A stretch of DNA of 64,000 nucleotides from Chloroflexota bacterium. GTDB lineage: Bacteria; Chloroflexota; UBA11872; VXOZ01. Under the pieces are notes generated by a model. That model saw only the letters and a list, made by a program, of their open reading frames with translations. It did not search any database and had not been told where the DNA came from. The stretch is from NCBI GenBank assembly GCA_958295775.1, contig CATQHC010000002.1, forward strand, positions 262,915 to 326,914, in the 5' to 3' direction. This document shows, piece after piece, positions 39,754 to 48,634 of this stretch; the stretch's first letter is position 1, and each line of letters starts with the position of its first letter. Made by a program: the position numbers and the translations under genes.

Positions 39754-41685
39754 TCAATTGCCAGTCGATGCCTGCAGCAAGCGCAAGCCGTTTGCCGCTA
39801 CCAGTATCGTCGCGCCGACGTCCGCTAGGATTGCCATCCAAAGGTACGCGAGGCCGAAGAGCGTAAGCAACAACACCACCAGCTTGATGCCCAGCGAAAA
39901 AGTGATGTTCTGCTTGATCACTGCCATAGTATTCCGGCTGAGTTGCAGCGCGAACGGTATTTTGCTGAGGTCGTCGGCCATGAGCACAACGTCGGCAGTT
40001 TCCAAGGCGACGTCAGTGCCGGCGGCGCCCAATGTGATCCCGGCGGTCGCGCTGGCAAGGGCGGGCGCATCGTTGACGCCGTCGCCCACCATGAGTACCT
40101 TACCCCGTTTTTCGACTAAGTCTTGCACCACAGCGACCTTCTGCTCCGGCAGCAGTTCGGCAAACACCTCAGCAACGGGCAATTGCTGGCCGATTGCCGC
40201 CGCCGTCGGCTGACTGTCGCCCGTGAGCATTACCACGTGCGCAATTCCCATGTCGCCAATCGCGTGTAGTGTGGGCGCCGCATTCGGTCGCAGCGTATCC
40301 ATGACTGCGATCAAGCCTGAAACTTGCTTGTCCTCCGCAACCATGAGCACGGTCTTGCCTGAATCTTGGAGGTTCGAGATTGCTGCCTGGTGCAGAGCGA
40401 CGTCATAGCCGAGCGAATAGAGATAGTCCGGGCTGCCGCAGACGTACACCGTGCCGTCGACTCGGGCGCGCACACCTCTGCCCGCGACCGCTTCAAACTC
40501 TTCAACTTCCTCCGTATGGAGACGGTCGGTGCCTTCGCCTGACTCTGTGTGCCCCGCCCGCCGCAAAATCGCGGCAGCGAGGTGATGTTCGGAGCGGTGC
40601 TCCAACCTATCCGCCATTTGGATTACGTCTGATTCGCTGAATCCCTCGGCTGCGATGACATCGGTAACTTCAGGTTGCCCTTGGGTAAGGGTGCCCGTCT
40701 TGTCAAATGCCATGACCCTTGCCTGCCCCAGCAACTCCATTACTGCGCCGCTCTTTACCAGCACGCCGGAGCGAGCGGAACGGGCAATAGCGGCCACGAT
40801 GGAAATCGGCGTTGATATCACAAGCGCACACGGGCAGCCGACGAGCAGTAATACAAGCCCGCGGTATACCCACTCCTGCAGCGGCTGACCGAATGCCAGC
40901 CACGGCACAATGGCGACGAGCGCGGCAAAGACGACGACTCCCGGCGTGTAGAATGCGGCAAACCGGTCGATGAACTGTGCCGTCGGCGCTTTCTCCTGCT
41001 GCGCTTGCTCAACCAAGCGCACGATGCGGGCAATCGCGTTTTCGTCGGCAGGTCGCGTTGCCACGACTTCAAGGTACCCCTGTTGGTTGATCGTGCCGGC
41101 AAAAACACTATCGCCGCCGGCCTTGGCAACGGGAGCGCTCTCGCCTGTAATGGCTGACTGGTCTATGGTCGAACTTCCCGCGATGACATCGCCGTCCACG
41201 GGCACGCGTTCGCCGGGCCGCACCGCGACGATTGTGCCTACGGCTACGCTTTCGACGGTGACCGTTGACTCCCGGCCGTCAACCTTGATGCGGGCCTCTT
41301 CCGGTGAGAGTTCCATGAGGGCATGAATGGCATTGTTGGCGCGGTCAAGGGTAAAGTCCTCCAACATTTCGCTAAATGAAAAGAGAAAGACCACGGCCGC
41401 TGCTTCCCACCACTGCCCCAGCAGAGCGGCGCCGATGACGGCGACGACCACTAGCGTGTCAATGTTGAGCCGCCGCTCCTCAATGAGGGCTTCGCCTGCC
41501 TCGCGCAAGATAGGCACGCCGCCAATCACGATGGCAGTCAAGTACAGTCCCATTTGCGCCAGCGCTGGGGCGTCAACGAGACTGGATGTGATGCCGGCAA
41601 GCAGCAAGACGCCGGAGAGGAGTGTAAGTCGAGTCTCCGTCTCTTCCAGCAAATCTGCGAAGGGGAGATTGAGGTTGCCGGTCAC
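39754..41685 (-). CDS. Heavy-metal P1B-type ATPase (Zn/Cd/Co exporter type)
   Basis: 643-residue cation pump. It has eight predicted membrane segments, the actuator motif TGES (residues 180-183), the membrane metal site C284-P-C286, phosphorylation site D328 in DKTGTLT, the SEHHLA nucleotide-binding histidine motif and GDGVNDAPAL. An N-terminal heavy-metal-associated domain is absent. The CPC motif together with an adjacent ArsR regulator suggests Zn2+, Cd2+ or Pb2+ export, but the ion cannot be fixed from sequence. It starts 4 bp after the ArsR gene, so they form an operon. Confidence 0.93.
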   Translation of the reverse strand: MTGNLNLPFADLLEETETRLTLLSGVLLLAGITSSLVDAPALAQMGLYLTAIVIGGVPILREAGEALIEERRLNIDTLVVVAVIGAALLGQWWEAAAVVFLFSFSEMLEDFTLDRANNAIHALMELSPEEARIKVDGRESTVTVESVAVGTIVAVRPGERVPVDGDVIAGSSTIDQSAITGESAPVAKAGGDSVFAGTINQQGYLEVVATRPADENAIARIVRLVEQAQQEKAPTAQFIDRFAAFYTPGVVVFAALVAIVPWLAFGQPLQEWVYRGLVLLLVGCPCALVISTPISIVAAIARSARSGVLVKSGAVMELLGQARVMAFDKTGTLTQGQPEVTDVIAAEGFSESDVIQMADRLEHRSEHHLAAAILRRAGHTESGEGTDRLHTEEVEEFEAVAGRGVRARVDGTVYVCGSPDYLYSLGYDVALHQAAISNLQDSGKTVLMVAEDKQVSGLIAVMDTLRPNAAPTLHAIGDMGIAHVVMLTGDSQPTAAAIGQQLPVAEVFAELLPEQKVAVVQDLVEKRGKVLMVGDGVNDAPALASATAGITLGAAGTDVALETADVVLMADDLSKIPFALQLSRNTMAVIKQNITFSLGIKLVVLLLTLFGLAYLWMAILADVGATILVAANGLRLLQASTGN

Positions 41686-41689
41686 TGCA

Positions 41690-42094
41690 CTATCCTCGTG
41701 ACGATGTGCCTACTGTCGCTGATTCCGTACGTGCGTGAGCGAGGTGCTCCCGCGTGACACCCAAAAGGCTGCGGATGTGTTCGTCTGCCAGGCTATACCA
41801 CATGACTTTTCCGTCCCGCCGCCGCTTCACGAGGTTTAGGTTGCGCAGAGTACGCAGGTGTTGTGACGCTGCCGCTACCGAAAGGTTGGCGAGCGCGGCG
41901 AGATCGCAGACGCAGAGCTCGGCATCCAGCAGGCAGTGGAGCAGCCTGACTCGACTCGGCTCTCCTAACACGCGAAAGTATGCGGCAAGTTCCTCATATT
42001 GATCGTCGCGCAAGAGCGTCGCGAGCACGCTGGCAGCTTCCTCAGGATGGAGCGTATTGTCAAGACAGGCGTCGAGCGCGCGTAGCTGGGCCAT
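41690..42094 (-). CDS. ArsR/SmtB-family metal-responsive repressor
   Basis: 134 residues from the ATG at 42094, chosen for the AGGGGAG site just upstream. A longer frame begins at 42124. The winged helix carries LGEPSRVRLLHCLLDAELCVCDLAALANLSVAAASQHLRTLRNLNLVKRRRDGKVMWY. The ELCVCDL segment is the classic alpha-3 metal site, and a Cys in the N-terminal arm (DACLDN) may add a ligand as in CadC. It presumably represses its own operon with the P-type ATPase until Cd, Zn or Pb binds. Confidence 0.92.
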   Translation of the reverse strand: MAQLRALDACLDNTLHPEEAASVLATLLRDDQYEELAAYFRVLGEPSRVRLLHCLLDAELCVCDLAALANLSVAAASQHLRTLRNLNLVKRRRDGKVMWYSLADEHIRSLLGVTREHLAHARTESATVGTSSRG

Positions 42095-42136
42095 TTTTGC
42101 TCCCCTTTGTTTTCTCGTTTGCATATTTGCTTAACT

Positions 42137-42165
42137 ATAATAGTGATTTTATTGGATTGTGTAAA
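42137..42165 (-). promoter_or_regulatory. Promoter of the arsR-ATPase metal operon
   Basis: On the minus strand, TTTACA (42160-42165), a 17-bp spacer and TATTAT (42137-42142). The stretch just downstream (TTAAGCAAATATGCAAA, about 42117-42133) is AT rich with GCAAA repeated at 10-bp spacing. It would overlap the start site and could be the ArsR operator (inference). Confidence 0.65.
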
Positions 42166-42195
42166 GCATGCGAGAATCCGTGTTTCCGTTTGCTC

Positions 42196-43338
42196 TTAGT
42201 CGCGTACTGCGGCAGCGATGGTGTTGCTTAGCACTTGAAACATGTGCTGCACGCGCTCGTGGAGTTGATTGCAGAAGAAAACGGCGGTGAGCGCTTTGCT
42301 CGGGTCGCTCCAGGCGAACGTGCCGGTGGAGCCGGTGTGACCGAACGAACCCGGGGCGAGCAGGTCGCCAAAGTACATGGGATTAGCCCGCCGGAAGAGG
42401 CGGAATCCCAGGCCCCAGCCCTCCTGAAGCTTTGTGGCGGCGGGGATTCCCGGCATGGCGTCGGTCTGCTCGCTGAGCATGGCACTCGCCAGCGCGGGGC
42501 TCAAAATGCGCGCGCCGTCCAAGGCGCCGCCATTACGGTACATCTCCAACAGCCGGTTGATGTCCCTAACTGTGGAAAACAGACCGCCCCACGGCGCGCC
42601 AAACTCGCGCCAATACAGACTGTTGTGATCGTAGTCGGAGCCCCCAAGATGCGGCGGTTGCGTGGCTTCCACAATGCGCGGTTCCTTGTCCGGATTCCAG
42701 CCGAGCGACGTGTCGTTCATGCCGAGCGGTCCGAAGACTTCCGCAGCCAGCACCTGGCGCAGCGGCGTCCCACGCACCCGCTGCACGATCTCCGCAGCCA
42801 GCGCCGTGCCAGCGCTCTGGTAAGAAATGTCCGTGCCCGGCGCAAAGAGCAAGGGCACTCTGCAAATGTGGTCAATAAAGGTGGAGAAGGGCGCGTGTTG
42901 GCGGCGCAGCAACACGTTGTTTGGCACCATGTCCGGCAACCCGGACGTGTGGGTGCAAATGTGGCGAATCTGCACGGTATTGCGGTCGGGTGCGCCCGCA
43001 GCGGAATTCCCGGCAAACTCCGGAATGTACCGCGTGACCGGATCGCTGAGACTGACCAATCCCTCGTCAACCAGGCGCAGCAGGGCCGTGTAGGTCACCG
43101 GTTTGGAGATGGAAGCAATGATGAAGATGCTGTCCCGCTGTGCAGGCGGTCCGCCCGGTTCCACAGTTATGCGGCCGCAGGCACGGTGCGCGACGGTCTT
43201 GCCGTGCCGGGCCACGTGCAGAACGGCGGCGGGCATGAACCCGCTGTCCGTCCAGCCGGCGATGAGCGCGTAGGCGCGCTCAAGCTGTGTCGCATCTATG
43301 CCAACGGCTGCAGGATCGGTCAAGTTTTCATCGGCCAT
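42196..43338 (-). CDS. Serine hydrolase, beta-lactamase class C / esterase family
   Basis: 380 residues. The catalytic S76-x-x-K79 lies in IIASISKPVTY. The tyrosine motif is YQSAGTALAAEIV, with Ser instead of the Asn of true AmpC, and the C-terminal GHTGSTGTFAW takes the place of KTG. That combination is typical of EstB-like esterases, D-aminopeptidases or other family S12 hydrolases rather than an antibiotic-degrading enzyme. No signal peptide is visible. It stands alone upstream of the metal operon on the same strand. Confidence 0.88.
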   Translation of the reverse strand: MADENLTDPAAVGIDATQLERAYALIAGWTDSGFMPAAVLHVARHGKTVAHRACGRITVEPGGPPAQRDSIFIIASISKPVTYTALLRLVDEGLVSLSDPVTRYIPEFAGNSAAGAPDRNTVQIRHICTHTSGLPDMVPNNVLLRRQHAPFSTFIDHICRVPLLFAPGTDISYQSAGTALAAEIVQRVRGTPLRQVLAAEVFGPLGMNDTSLGWNPDKEPRIVEATQPPHLGGSDYDHNSLYWREFGAPWGGLFSTVRDINRLLEMYRNGGALDGARILSPALASAMLSEQTDAMPGIPAATKLQEGWGLGFRLFRRANPMYFGDLLAPGSFGHTGSTGTFAWSDPSKALTAVFFCNQLHERVQHMFQVLSNTIAAAVRD

Positions 43339-43736
43339 TGCGGTAGAATCCCTTCTGTCGCTGCTCTAGACCTGTCTTGCAGTGTGCTTTCTTTCGTAGA
43401 TAACTCATTGCCGGCCGCGGTCTTGGAGACTTGGGTTCCCGGTACGTTTCGTCGACATCCCCGTCAATCTTCCACTTTCACCTTTTGAATGTAAGCAGCA
43501 GCACAGGACTTAGTGTGCAAATCCTGGTGATACCATACACTAGAGTAGCATTTGTCGTGTACGGTGAGATGAGGCGCACCAAAACGGAACGATGAGGCGC
43601 ACCGAAGTCGAGGCGAGCGCTGCAAGCTGCCACAGATTAAAGTTGGCTCATGTGCGGTAGACGTACGTAGCGCACCTTCAAAAAACCTGATTAGATTGAC
43701 ACTCTCAAGAGACAGCCCAATTAAGGAGAAGGCTCT
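43339..43736. other. Intergenic region with a short direct repeat
   Basis: A 398-bp gap between divergent genes. GATGAGGCGCACC occurs twice (43568-43580 and 43591-43603, a 23-bp step). Near the downstream gene a TTGACA is followed at 17 bp only by AATTAA, too close to the ribosome-binding site to be a convincing promoter. Nothing else is recognised. Confidence 0.4.
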
Positions 43737-44975
43737 ATGCCGACGCTAATTTGCCCGGACGTGTTGGTGGATGGCACCGGCGGCGAGGCTCGTCGCAACG
43801 CCTGTGTCGTCATTGATGATGAGCGCATAGCCTTTGTCGGTACACGGCAAGGACTTGATGCCGCGTTTCCGGATCGGTCAGGCTGGGACGAGATCGATGG
43901 CGCGGGCGCATCTCTCATTCCGGGCATGATTGACGGACATGCCCATCTTACGATTGAAAACATAGATGACACGTCATATCCGGGCATCGACGCGCCGCGC
44001 GAGGCAATTGTACTTTACACGTTGCAGGCGGCGCGTGAAGCAATGGCGGCCGGCCTTACCACACTTGCCGACTGCGGCAGCATCGGGGATACGCTGCTGC
44101 ATGTGCGCGACTCGATTAACCAGGGGTTAACGGTAGGTCCGCGAATTCTCGCTGCCGGTCCAAGTGTAACCACAACGGCGGGCCACGGCCACTATCTGGG
44201 AATTGAAGAATTGGCCGACAACGCAGACGAGATCAAGGTAGCAATACGCAAGCTCGTCTTTCGCGGCGTTGACTTCATCAAGATCATGGCCACGGGAGGC
44301 GCCTCCGATCCCCCTAGCAACCGCTATCGCGCCCAATATTCAGAGGAGGAAATGCGTGTGGCGGTTGAGGACGCCCACCGGCTGCGCAAACGAATCGTCG
44401 CTCACGTCAATCCCACAGAGGGCATCATCAATTCGGTCCGTGCGGGTGTGGACGCCCTCGCACACTGCAATTGGCTGGGATCTGAGGAGGGAACGGTTGA
44501 ATACGTGCCCGAGGTCGCCCAGGAAGCGGGAGAAAAAGGTATCTTCGTAGACTTGAACGTGTTTGCCACCCTGGTTCCCATTGCTGGAAGAGACGGCATC
44601 GTGTCCGGCTGGGAAGGCCCCGGAGAGGTAGAATATCGCTTCGACCTCATTCGCGACATGGAGCGGCGCGGGTGCAAGTCGTACTTCTCCAGCGATCACA
44701 TGGGCCGCAACATCGCGAATTGGCCGCAGCGGCTTGTGCAGGCGCGCCACACGCTCAAGCTCGATCCCGTAGAGGTCATCTTCCGCGTTACCGGACGGGC
44801 GGCTGAAGGCATATGGCTGCAGGATGAGATTGGCACGATTGAGACCGGGAAGGTAGCAGACCTGGTGTTGCTCAACGGTGACGTGGCGGACCGCATCGAG
44901 GCCTTAACGGACGTGCGGGCGGTGATGCGTAATGGCAGCGTGGTGGTACAAGAAGGGAACTGGGTACATCTCTAA
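43737..44975 (+). CDS. Amidohydrolase, imidazolonepropionase / Xaa-Pro-dipeptidase-like
   Basis: 412-residue TIM-barrel metal hydrolase. The first metal motif is DGHAHLTIEN (H68, H70). Then come FIKIMATGGASDP with a probable metal-bridging Lys, IVAHVNPTEGIINSVRAGVDALAHCNW with two histidines, and SSDHMGRN with the catalytic Asp. Similar proteins hydrolyse peptides with a C-terminal proline, or organophosphates as a side reaction. The true substrate is unknown. The ATG follows AAGGAGAAGG. It is probably monocistronic and ends near a GGCGGC/GCCGCC hairpin. Confidence 0.88.
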   Translation: MPTLICPDVLVDGTGGEARRNACVVIDDERIAFVGTRQGLDAAFPDRSGWDEIDGAGASLIPGMIDGHAHLTIENIDDTSYPGIDAPREAIVLYTLQAAREAMAAGLTTLADCGSIGDTLLHVRDSINQGLTVGPRILAAGPSVTTTAGHGHYLGIEELADNADEIKVAIRKLVFRGVDFIKIMATGGASDPPSNRYRAQYSEEEMRVAVEDAHRLRKRIVAHVNPTEGIINSVRAGVDALAHCNWLGSEEGTVEYVPEVAQEAGEKGIFVDLNVFATLVPIAGRDGIVSGWEGPGEVEYRFDLIRDMERRGCKSYFSSDHMGRNIANWPQRLVQARHTLKLDPVEVIFRVTGRAAEGIWLQDEIGTIETGKVADLVLLNGDVADRIEALTDVRAVMRNGSVVVQEGNWVHL

Positions 44976-45236
44976 GCGTTGAGGCAAAGAAGCCCTACAC
45001 AAGACGCGGGCGGCGCTGCCAGCCGCCGTAAATTGGATCTGTCATCCATATGAGTATTGAGGAGTGTGAGGACAGCCAGGGCTGTTCACTTGGCGACAAG
45101 GAGGGCAAAGCGGACTTTCAATCCCTCAATCCGGCACACTTCAAAGCCCTTCACGGTTACCTATCTGGAAGTCGGCTTGCGCCGGAATACCGATTTCACT
45201 TATGACTCCCTGATGTGGGCAGCACAGCATGCAAGC
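44976..45236. other. Gap downstream of the amidohydrolase gene
   Basis: About 260 bp with a GGCGGC/GCCGCC hairpin near 45009-45027, not followed by T residues, so it is at best a weak terminator. An open frame at 45057-45287 runs through the palindrome that follows and is not convincing. Nothing else is seen. Confidence 0.3.
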
Positions 45237-45266
45237 AGAGGAGGCGCACAATTGTGCGCCTCCTCT
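45237..45266. terminator. Perfect 30-bp palindrome, bidirectional terminator
   Basis: Both halves match over 15 bp around the core GGCGCACAATTGTGCGCC, flanked by AGAGGA and TCCTCT. CTTTCATT follows on the plus strand. It lies 37 bp beyond the stop of the frameshifted solute-binding gene (minus) and 260 bp beyond the amidohydrolase (plus). The same core recurs at 46979-47008. Confidence 0.7.
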
Positions 45267-45303
45267 TTCATTCACCTCGCGGGCTAGCAGTCTAGGCAAA
45301 TGC

Positions 45304-46712
45304 CTATTCTGCTGGCTCGTTGAGAATCTGGTTGGCGCGCTCGTCGGCTTGCGCCAGCGCGGTGGCGATGTCGGTCTTACCCATGGCCGCATCGTCAAGC
45401 ATCGGTCGAATCTCGGCATTCTGCTTCAAGAAGCGGCGGTAGGGGTACACCCCGGGCAGATTGGCAAGATCTTCAATCGTCTTCAACACCGGCTGGTCGG
45501 TGTAACCCTGAGTCCATGCCGGATCGGCAAAGAAGTCATGCCGCGGCGCGACCGTCTTGATGAGCTCAAGCCTGACAATTGCAACCTCAAGCCCACAGAA
45601 CCAGTTGATGAACTCAACCGCGCCGTCCGGGTTGCCGGCGCCGAGAGGCGTTACCACCGGGTTCATCCACGACGAAGTGGCAAACTGGCCGCCCGCGCCA
45701 TCATGGGCCGGAAAACCGATCTGCCAATACTTGAAGTCGCGCGGCACGGTGAAGTAGCGTAGTGTCGGTGTCGAGCTAATGTCGTGGTGCATGCCGGCCT
45801 GATTGGCTTGCAGCAATTTGTAGTGATCGGGCACGGCGCCGCCTTCGGGATTCTTGGCGCTGATTTCCTCTTTATTCCAGAGGTCAAAGAGGAATTGCAG
45901 CGTATCCCGCGCCTGTTCGGTGTTGTACTGCGCCTTGAACTGCTCAGCGTCGTAGGCGCCGGTGCCCGTCGTGAGCACCCACCCTGCCCAGCGTGCCAAG
46001 CCGCCGACGCCGGGACTCAGCAAGAATCCGGAGACGGAGACATCATTGCCTTCCTTCTTGGTCATGGCGCGAGCGGAGAAACCAAGTCGGTCCAGTTGTT
46101 GATGTCCCCACCATTCTCGTCAAAACCGGCGTCGATCAGCAACTGGCCGTTGACGACGATAGAAGTCGACTCCGGCCCCATCACGGGAATACCAAACGTC
46201 GCGCCTTCAGCCTGACGGAACTGGTGTGAAGCCTCGAAGAACTTATCGTCCTGCAGTTCCGGGTACTGCGTCAGGTACGGCGAGTAATCCATCAAAATGC
46301 CCAGGTCCCAATGGTCGCGGGCCCAGATGATGGAATTGAAAGACACGTCCACCGGCGTACCGGCCGCGATGGTAGTGCGGAAGTGCTGGCGTACGGGCTC
46401 GATCGGGTCCCTGCCCACGTCCTCCACCGGAATGCCGGTGCGCTCCGTGAACTCTTCCAAGGCCCAGGGCGTAAAACCATTTTGGTCAATGCGCGGAATC
46501 CACCAGTGCAAGAACTGGACCGGAGCGGCTTCCTCGGCCTGCTTCATCTCTTCCTCGGCCTTGGGAGCTTCCGCTTCCTCGGCTTGCTCTTCCATTGCCG
46601 GGGCAGCCGCGCCGCCGCAGGCCGCGGCGAGCAATGCGCCTGCGGTGCCAAGCCCTAGACCTGCAAGCAGGCTGCGCCTGCTAAGCCCTTTGCGTTCATC
46701 CAAAGACTCCAT
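45304..46712 (-). pseudogene. Solute-binding lipoprotein, frameshifted copy
   Basis: Two frames together match the intact paralogue at 47045-48448 end to end. The first, 46062-46712, covers the Tat/lipoprotein leader (SRRSLLAGLGLG...LLAAAC) to INNWTDLV. The second, 45304-46065, covers the rest from MTKKEGNDVS to NQILNEPAE. At the junction the paralogue has 21 nt between GACTTG and ATG plus codon, and this copy has 20, so one base is lost near GGTTTCT. The stop of the first frame overlaps an ATG of the second (ATGA). The break could be a true mutation or an assembly error at the T run. The start at 46712 has a GGGAGG site. Confidence 0.85.
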
Positions 46713-46767
46713 GGCAACCCTCCCATTCAGGTGCCGTACGTATACGGCTTCTAGTTACACTAAGTAG

Positions 46768-46796
46768 ATGCTACGAATTTGATTGTGTACTGTCAA
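46768..46796 (-). promoter_or_regulatory. Promoter of the frameshifted solute-binding gene
   Basis: On the minus strand, TTGACA (46791-46796), a 17-bp spacer and TAGCAT (46768-46773). The -35 and spacing equal those of the intact paralogue, but the -10 is degraded at two positions. Confidence 0.6.
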
Positions 46797-46978
46797 GTGG
46801 GGAAGTTGCATGGAGCCTCTGTTCTAGAAAGTAGTAACCCCGATAGCTGTGGCAAACCTCCGTAAGTAAATTCGCGGTTGCATAGGAGGCAAAGAGTATA
46901 TGGATCGACCAATGACCAGAACCTTGCGTGGGTTGTGCCGATCAGCTAACAGCAACAAGTGCGATCACACCGAACAAC
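46797..46978. other. Gap between the tandem solute-binding genes
   Basis: About 180 bp beyond the promoter, before the next palindrome. A 45-codon open frame on the plus strand starts at ATG 46900, ten bases after AGGAGG, but runs through the terminator palindrome. I do not call it a gene. Confidence 0.3.
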
Positions 46979-47008
46979 AAAGGGGGCGCACAATTGTGCG
47001 CCCCCTTT
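46979..47008. terminator. Perfect 30-bp palindrome, terminator of the intact solute-binding gene
   Basis: A 15 + 15 bp perfect dyad with core GGCGCACAATTGTGCGCC, flanked by AAAGGG and CCCTTT. On the minus strand TTTGTTGTT follows, suiting intrinsic termination 36 bp after the stop of the solute-binding gene at 47045. It shares its 18-bp core with 45237-45266. Confidence 0.8.
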
Positions 47009-47044
47009 CAATCTTCAACTATGCATTAGCAGTATAAGCAGTGC

Positions 47045-48448
47045 TTACTCCGCTGGCTCATTGAGGATCTGGTTGGCCAACTCGTCCGCTTGAGCAAGTG
47101 CTGAAGCAACTTCCAACTCGCCGCGATACGCAGCCTCGAGAATAGGCCGCACTTCGGCGTTCTGCTTCAGGAAGCGGCGGAACGGGTAAACGCCCGGCAG
47201 CTTAGCGAGATCTTCGCGTGTCTGGAGCACGGGAAGGTCTGCAACGCCTGCGGTCCACGCTTCATGAGCAAAGAGATCGAGGCGCGGGGAGACGGCCTTA
47301 TTGACTTCGATCTTATGCAAGGCCACTTCGAGGCCGCAGAACCAATTGATGAACTCAACCGCTCCGTCCGGATTGCCCGCGCCTAGTGGCGAGACGACCG
47401 GATTCATCCAGGACGCTGTGGCAAACTGACCGCCATCAGAATGTCCGGGATACCCAATCTGCCAATACTTGAAGTCGCGAGGAACATCGAAATAGCGCAG
47501 CGTGGGGGTCGAGCTAATGTCATAGTGCATGCCGGCCTGATTTGCCTGCAGCAGCTTGTAGTGGTCCGGCACGCTATCGCCATCGGGCGTCTTTGCGCTG
47601 ACATCCTCACGGTTCCAAAGGTCGTGCAGGAACTGGAGCGTGTCGCGCGCCTCTTCTGTGTTGTATTGTGCCGTGAATTGTTCAGCATCATACGCGCCGG
47701 TGCCTGTGGTGAGCACCCACGCCGCCCAGCGGGCGAGCGCCACGTTATTCGGCAACAGGAAGCCGGAAACTGAGACCTGGTTACCTTCGCGCTTAGTCAT
47801 GGCCCGTGCGGCCGTCAACAAGTCATCCCAATTGTTGATGTCGCCGCCATTCTCGTCCATGCCGATGTCAATCAGCAACTGGCCGTTGACGACAATCGAC
47901 TGCGACTCCGGTCCCATGACGGGAATGCCGAACGTCGCGCCCTCAGCCTTGCGGAACTGATGCGAAGCTTCGAAGTACTGGTCGTCCTGGATATGCGGGT
48001 ACTGAGTTAGATATGGCCCGTAGTCCATCAGCAAACCCAGGTCCCAGTGGTCGCGGGCCCAAATAATGGAGTTGAAGGCCACATCCACCGGCGTGCCGGC
48101 CGCGATGGTCGTGCGGAAATGCTGGCGCACAGGCTCGATCGGGTCCCTGCCCACGTCCTCCACCGGGATGCCGGTGCGGTTTGTGAACTCTTCCAAGGCC
48201 CACGGTACCAGTCCGCCTGGATCGATACGAGAAATCCACCAGTGCAGAAACTGTACGGGCGGAGCCTCTTCGGCCATCTTCGTCTCTTCTTCGGCCTTGG
48301 GAGCTTCCGCTTCCTCGGCTGCATCTTCCATTGCCGGCGCCGCCGTGCCACCGCACGCCGCGGCGAGCAATGCGCCCGCGGCGCCGAGTCCGACACCAGC
48401 AAGCAAGCTTCGTCTGCTAATCCCTTTGGGTGTTTCCAAAGAGCCCAT
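47045..48448 (-). CDS. Solute-binding lipoprotein, intact copy
   Basis: 467 residues from the ATG at 48448, chosen for the GGAGG seven bases upstream and the MGSLETPKGISRRSLLAG Tat leader. The frame extends to 48568 but crosses the promoter. The lipobox LLAAAC is followed by an acidic linker and a family 1 binding fold (VQFLHWWISRIDPGGLVPWALEEF, FNSIIWARDHWDLG, GIPVMGPESQSIVVNGQLLID). It probably captures a sugar or sugar-like ligand outside the membrane for an ABC importer whose membrane subunits are not in this window. A frameshifted paralogue lies just downstream. Confidence 0.9.
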   Translation of the reverse strand: MGSLETPKGISRRSLLAGVGLGAAGALLAAACGGTAAPAMEDAAEEAEAPKAEEETKMAEEAPPVQFLHWWISRIDPGGLVPWALEEFTNRTGIPVEDVGRDPIEPVRQHFRTTIAAGTPVDVAFNSIIWARDHWDLGLLMDYGPYLTQYPHIQDDQYFEASHQFRKAEGATFGIPVMGPESQSIVVNGQLLIDIGMDENGGDINNWDDLLTAARAMTKREGNQVSVSGFLLPNNVALARWAAWVLTTGTGAYDAEQFTAQYNTEEARDTLQFLHDLWNREDVSAKTPDGDSVPDHYKLLQANQAGMHYDISSTPTLRYFDVPRDFKYWQIGYPGHSDGGQFATASWMNPVVSPLGAGNPDGAVEFINWFCGLEVALHKIEVNKAVSPRLDLFAHEAWTAGVADLPVLQTREDLAKLPGVYPFRRFLKQNAEVRPILEAAYRGELEVASALAQADELANQILNEPAE

Positions 48449-48505
48449 AAAAAACCTCCAACTTGCGGGGCAGTGCCCCCTGCAATTGCTTTTCACACAA
48501 GTGAG

Positions 48506-48534
48506 ATTATAAGTAGGCGCAGATGCCCTGTCAA
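48506..48534 (-). promoter_or_regulatory. Perfect consensus sigma-70 promoter of the intact solute-binding gene
   Basis: On the minus strand, TTGACA (48529-48534), a 17-bp spacer and TATAAT (48506-48511), a full match to consensus in both boxes. The leader is about 50 nt. Such strength suggests abundant expression unless a repressor acts. No operator dyad stands out. Confidence 0.8.
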
Positions 48535-48598
48535 GGCAAGCGATAGTCCCTAGCGTGCAACCCGGCAAGTGACAAACGGATTCGCGGCTGCCGCTGCC

Positions 48599-48606
48599 GC
48601 ATGTTC
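48599..48606. repeat. Target-site duplication, left
   Basis: GCATGTTC, identical to 50211-50218. The two copies directly flank the insertion sequence. An 8-bp duplication is the usual size for IS1595-family elements. Confidence 0.9.
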
Positions 48607-48634
48607 GGGAATTATAAGATTAGGACTTGACTGC
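48607..48634 (+). repeat. Left terminal inverted repeat of the insertion sequence
   Basis: Starts GGGAATTATAAGA and ends GACTTGACTGC. It matches the reverse complement of 50183-50210 at 24 of 28 positions, the four differences being clustered in the middle (TTAG against AACA). It contains the -35 box TTGACT of the transposase promoter. Confidence 0.92.

Noticed and set aside
43695-43725. TTGACA with 17 bp spacing upstream of the amidohydrolase
   Set aside because: The -10 position reads AATTAA and would place the transcription start in or after the ribosome-binding site.
45057-45287. A 76-codon open frame downstream of the amidohydrolase
   Set aside because: It crosses the palindrome and lacks a ribosome-binding site. 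The composition is non-protein-like.
46900-47037. A 45-codon open frame with AGGAGG ten bases upstream, between the solute-binding genes
   Set aside because: The frame reads straight through the 30-bp terminator palindrome, and the peptide is unlike known leader peptides.
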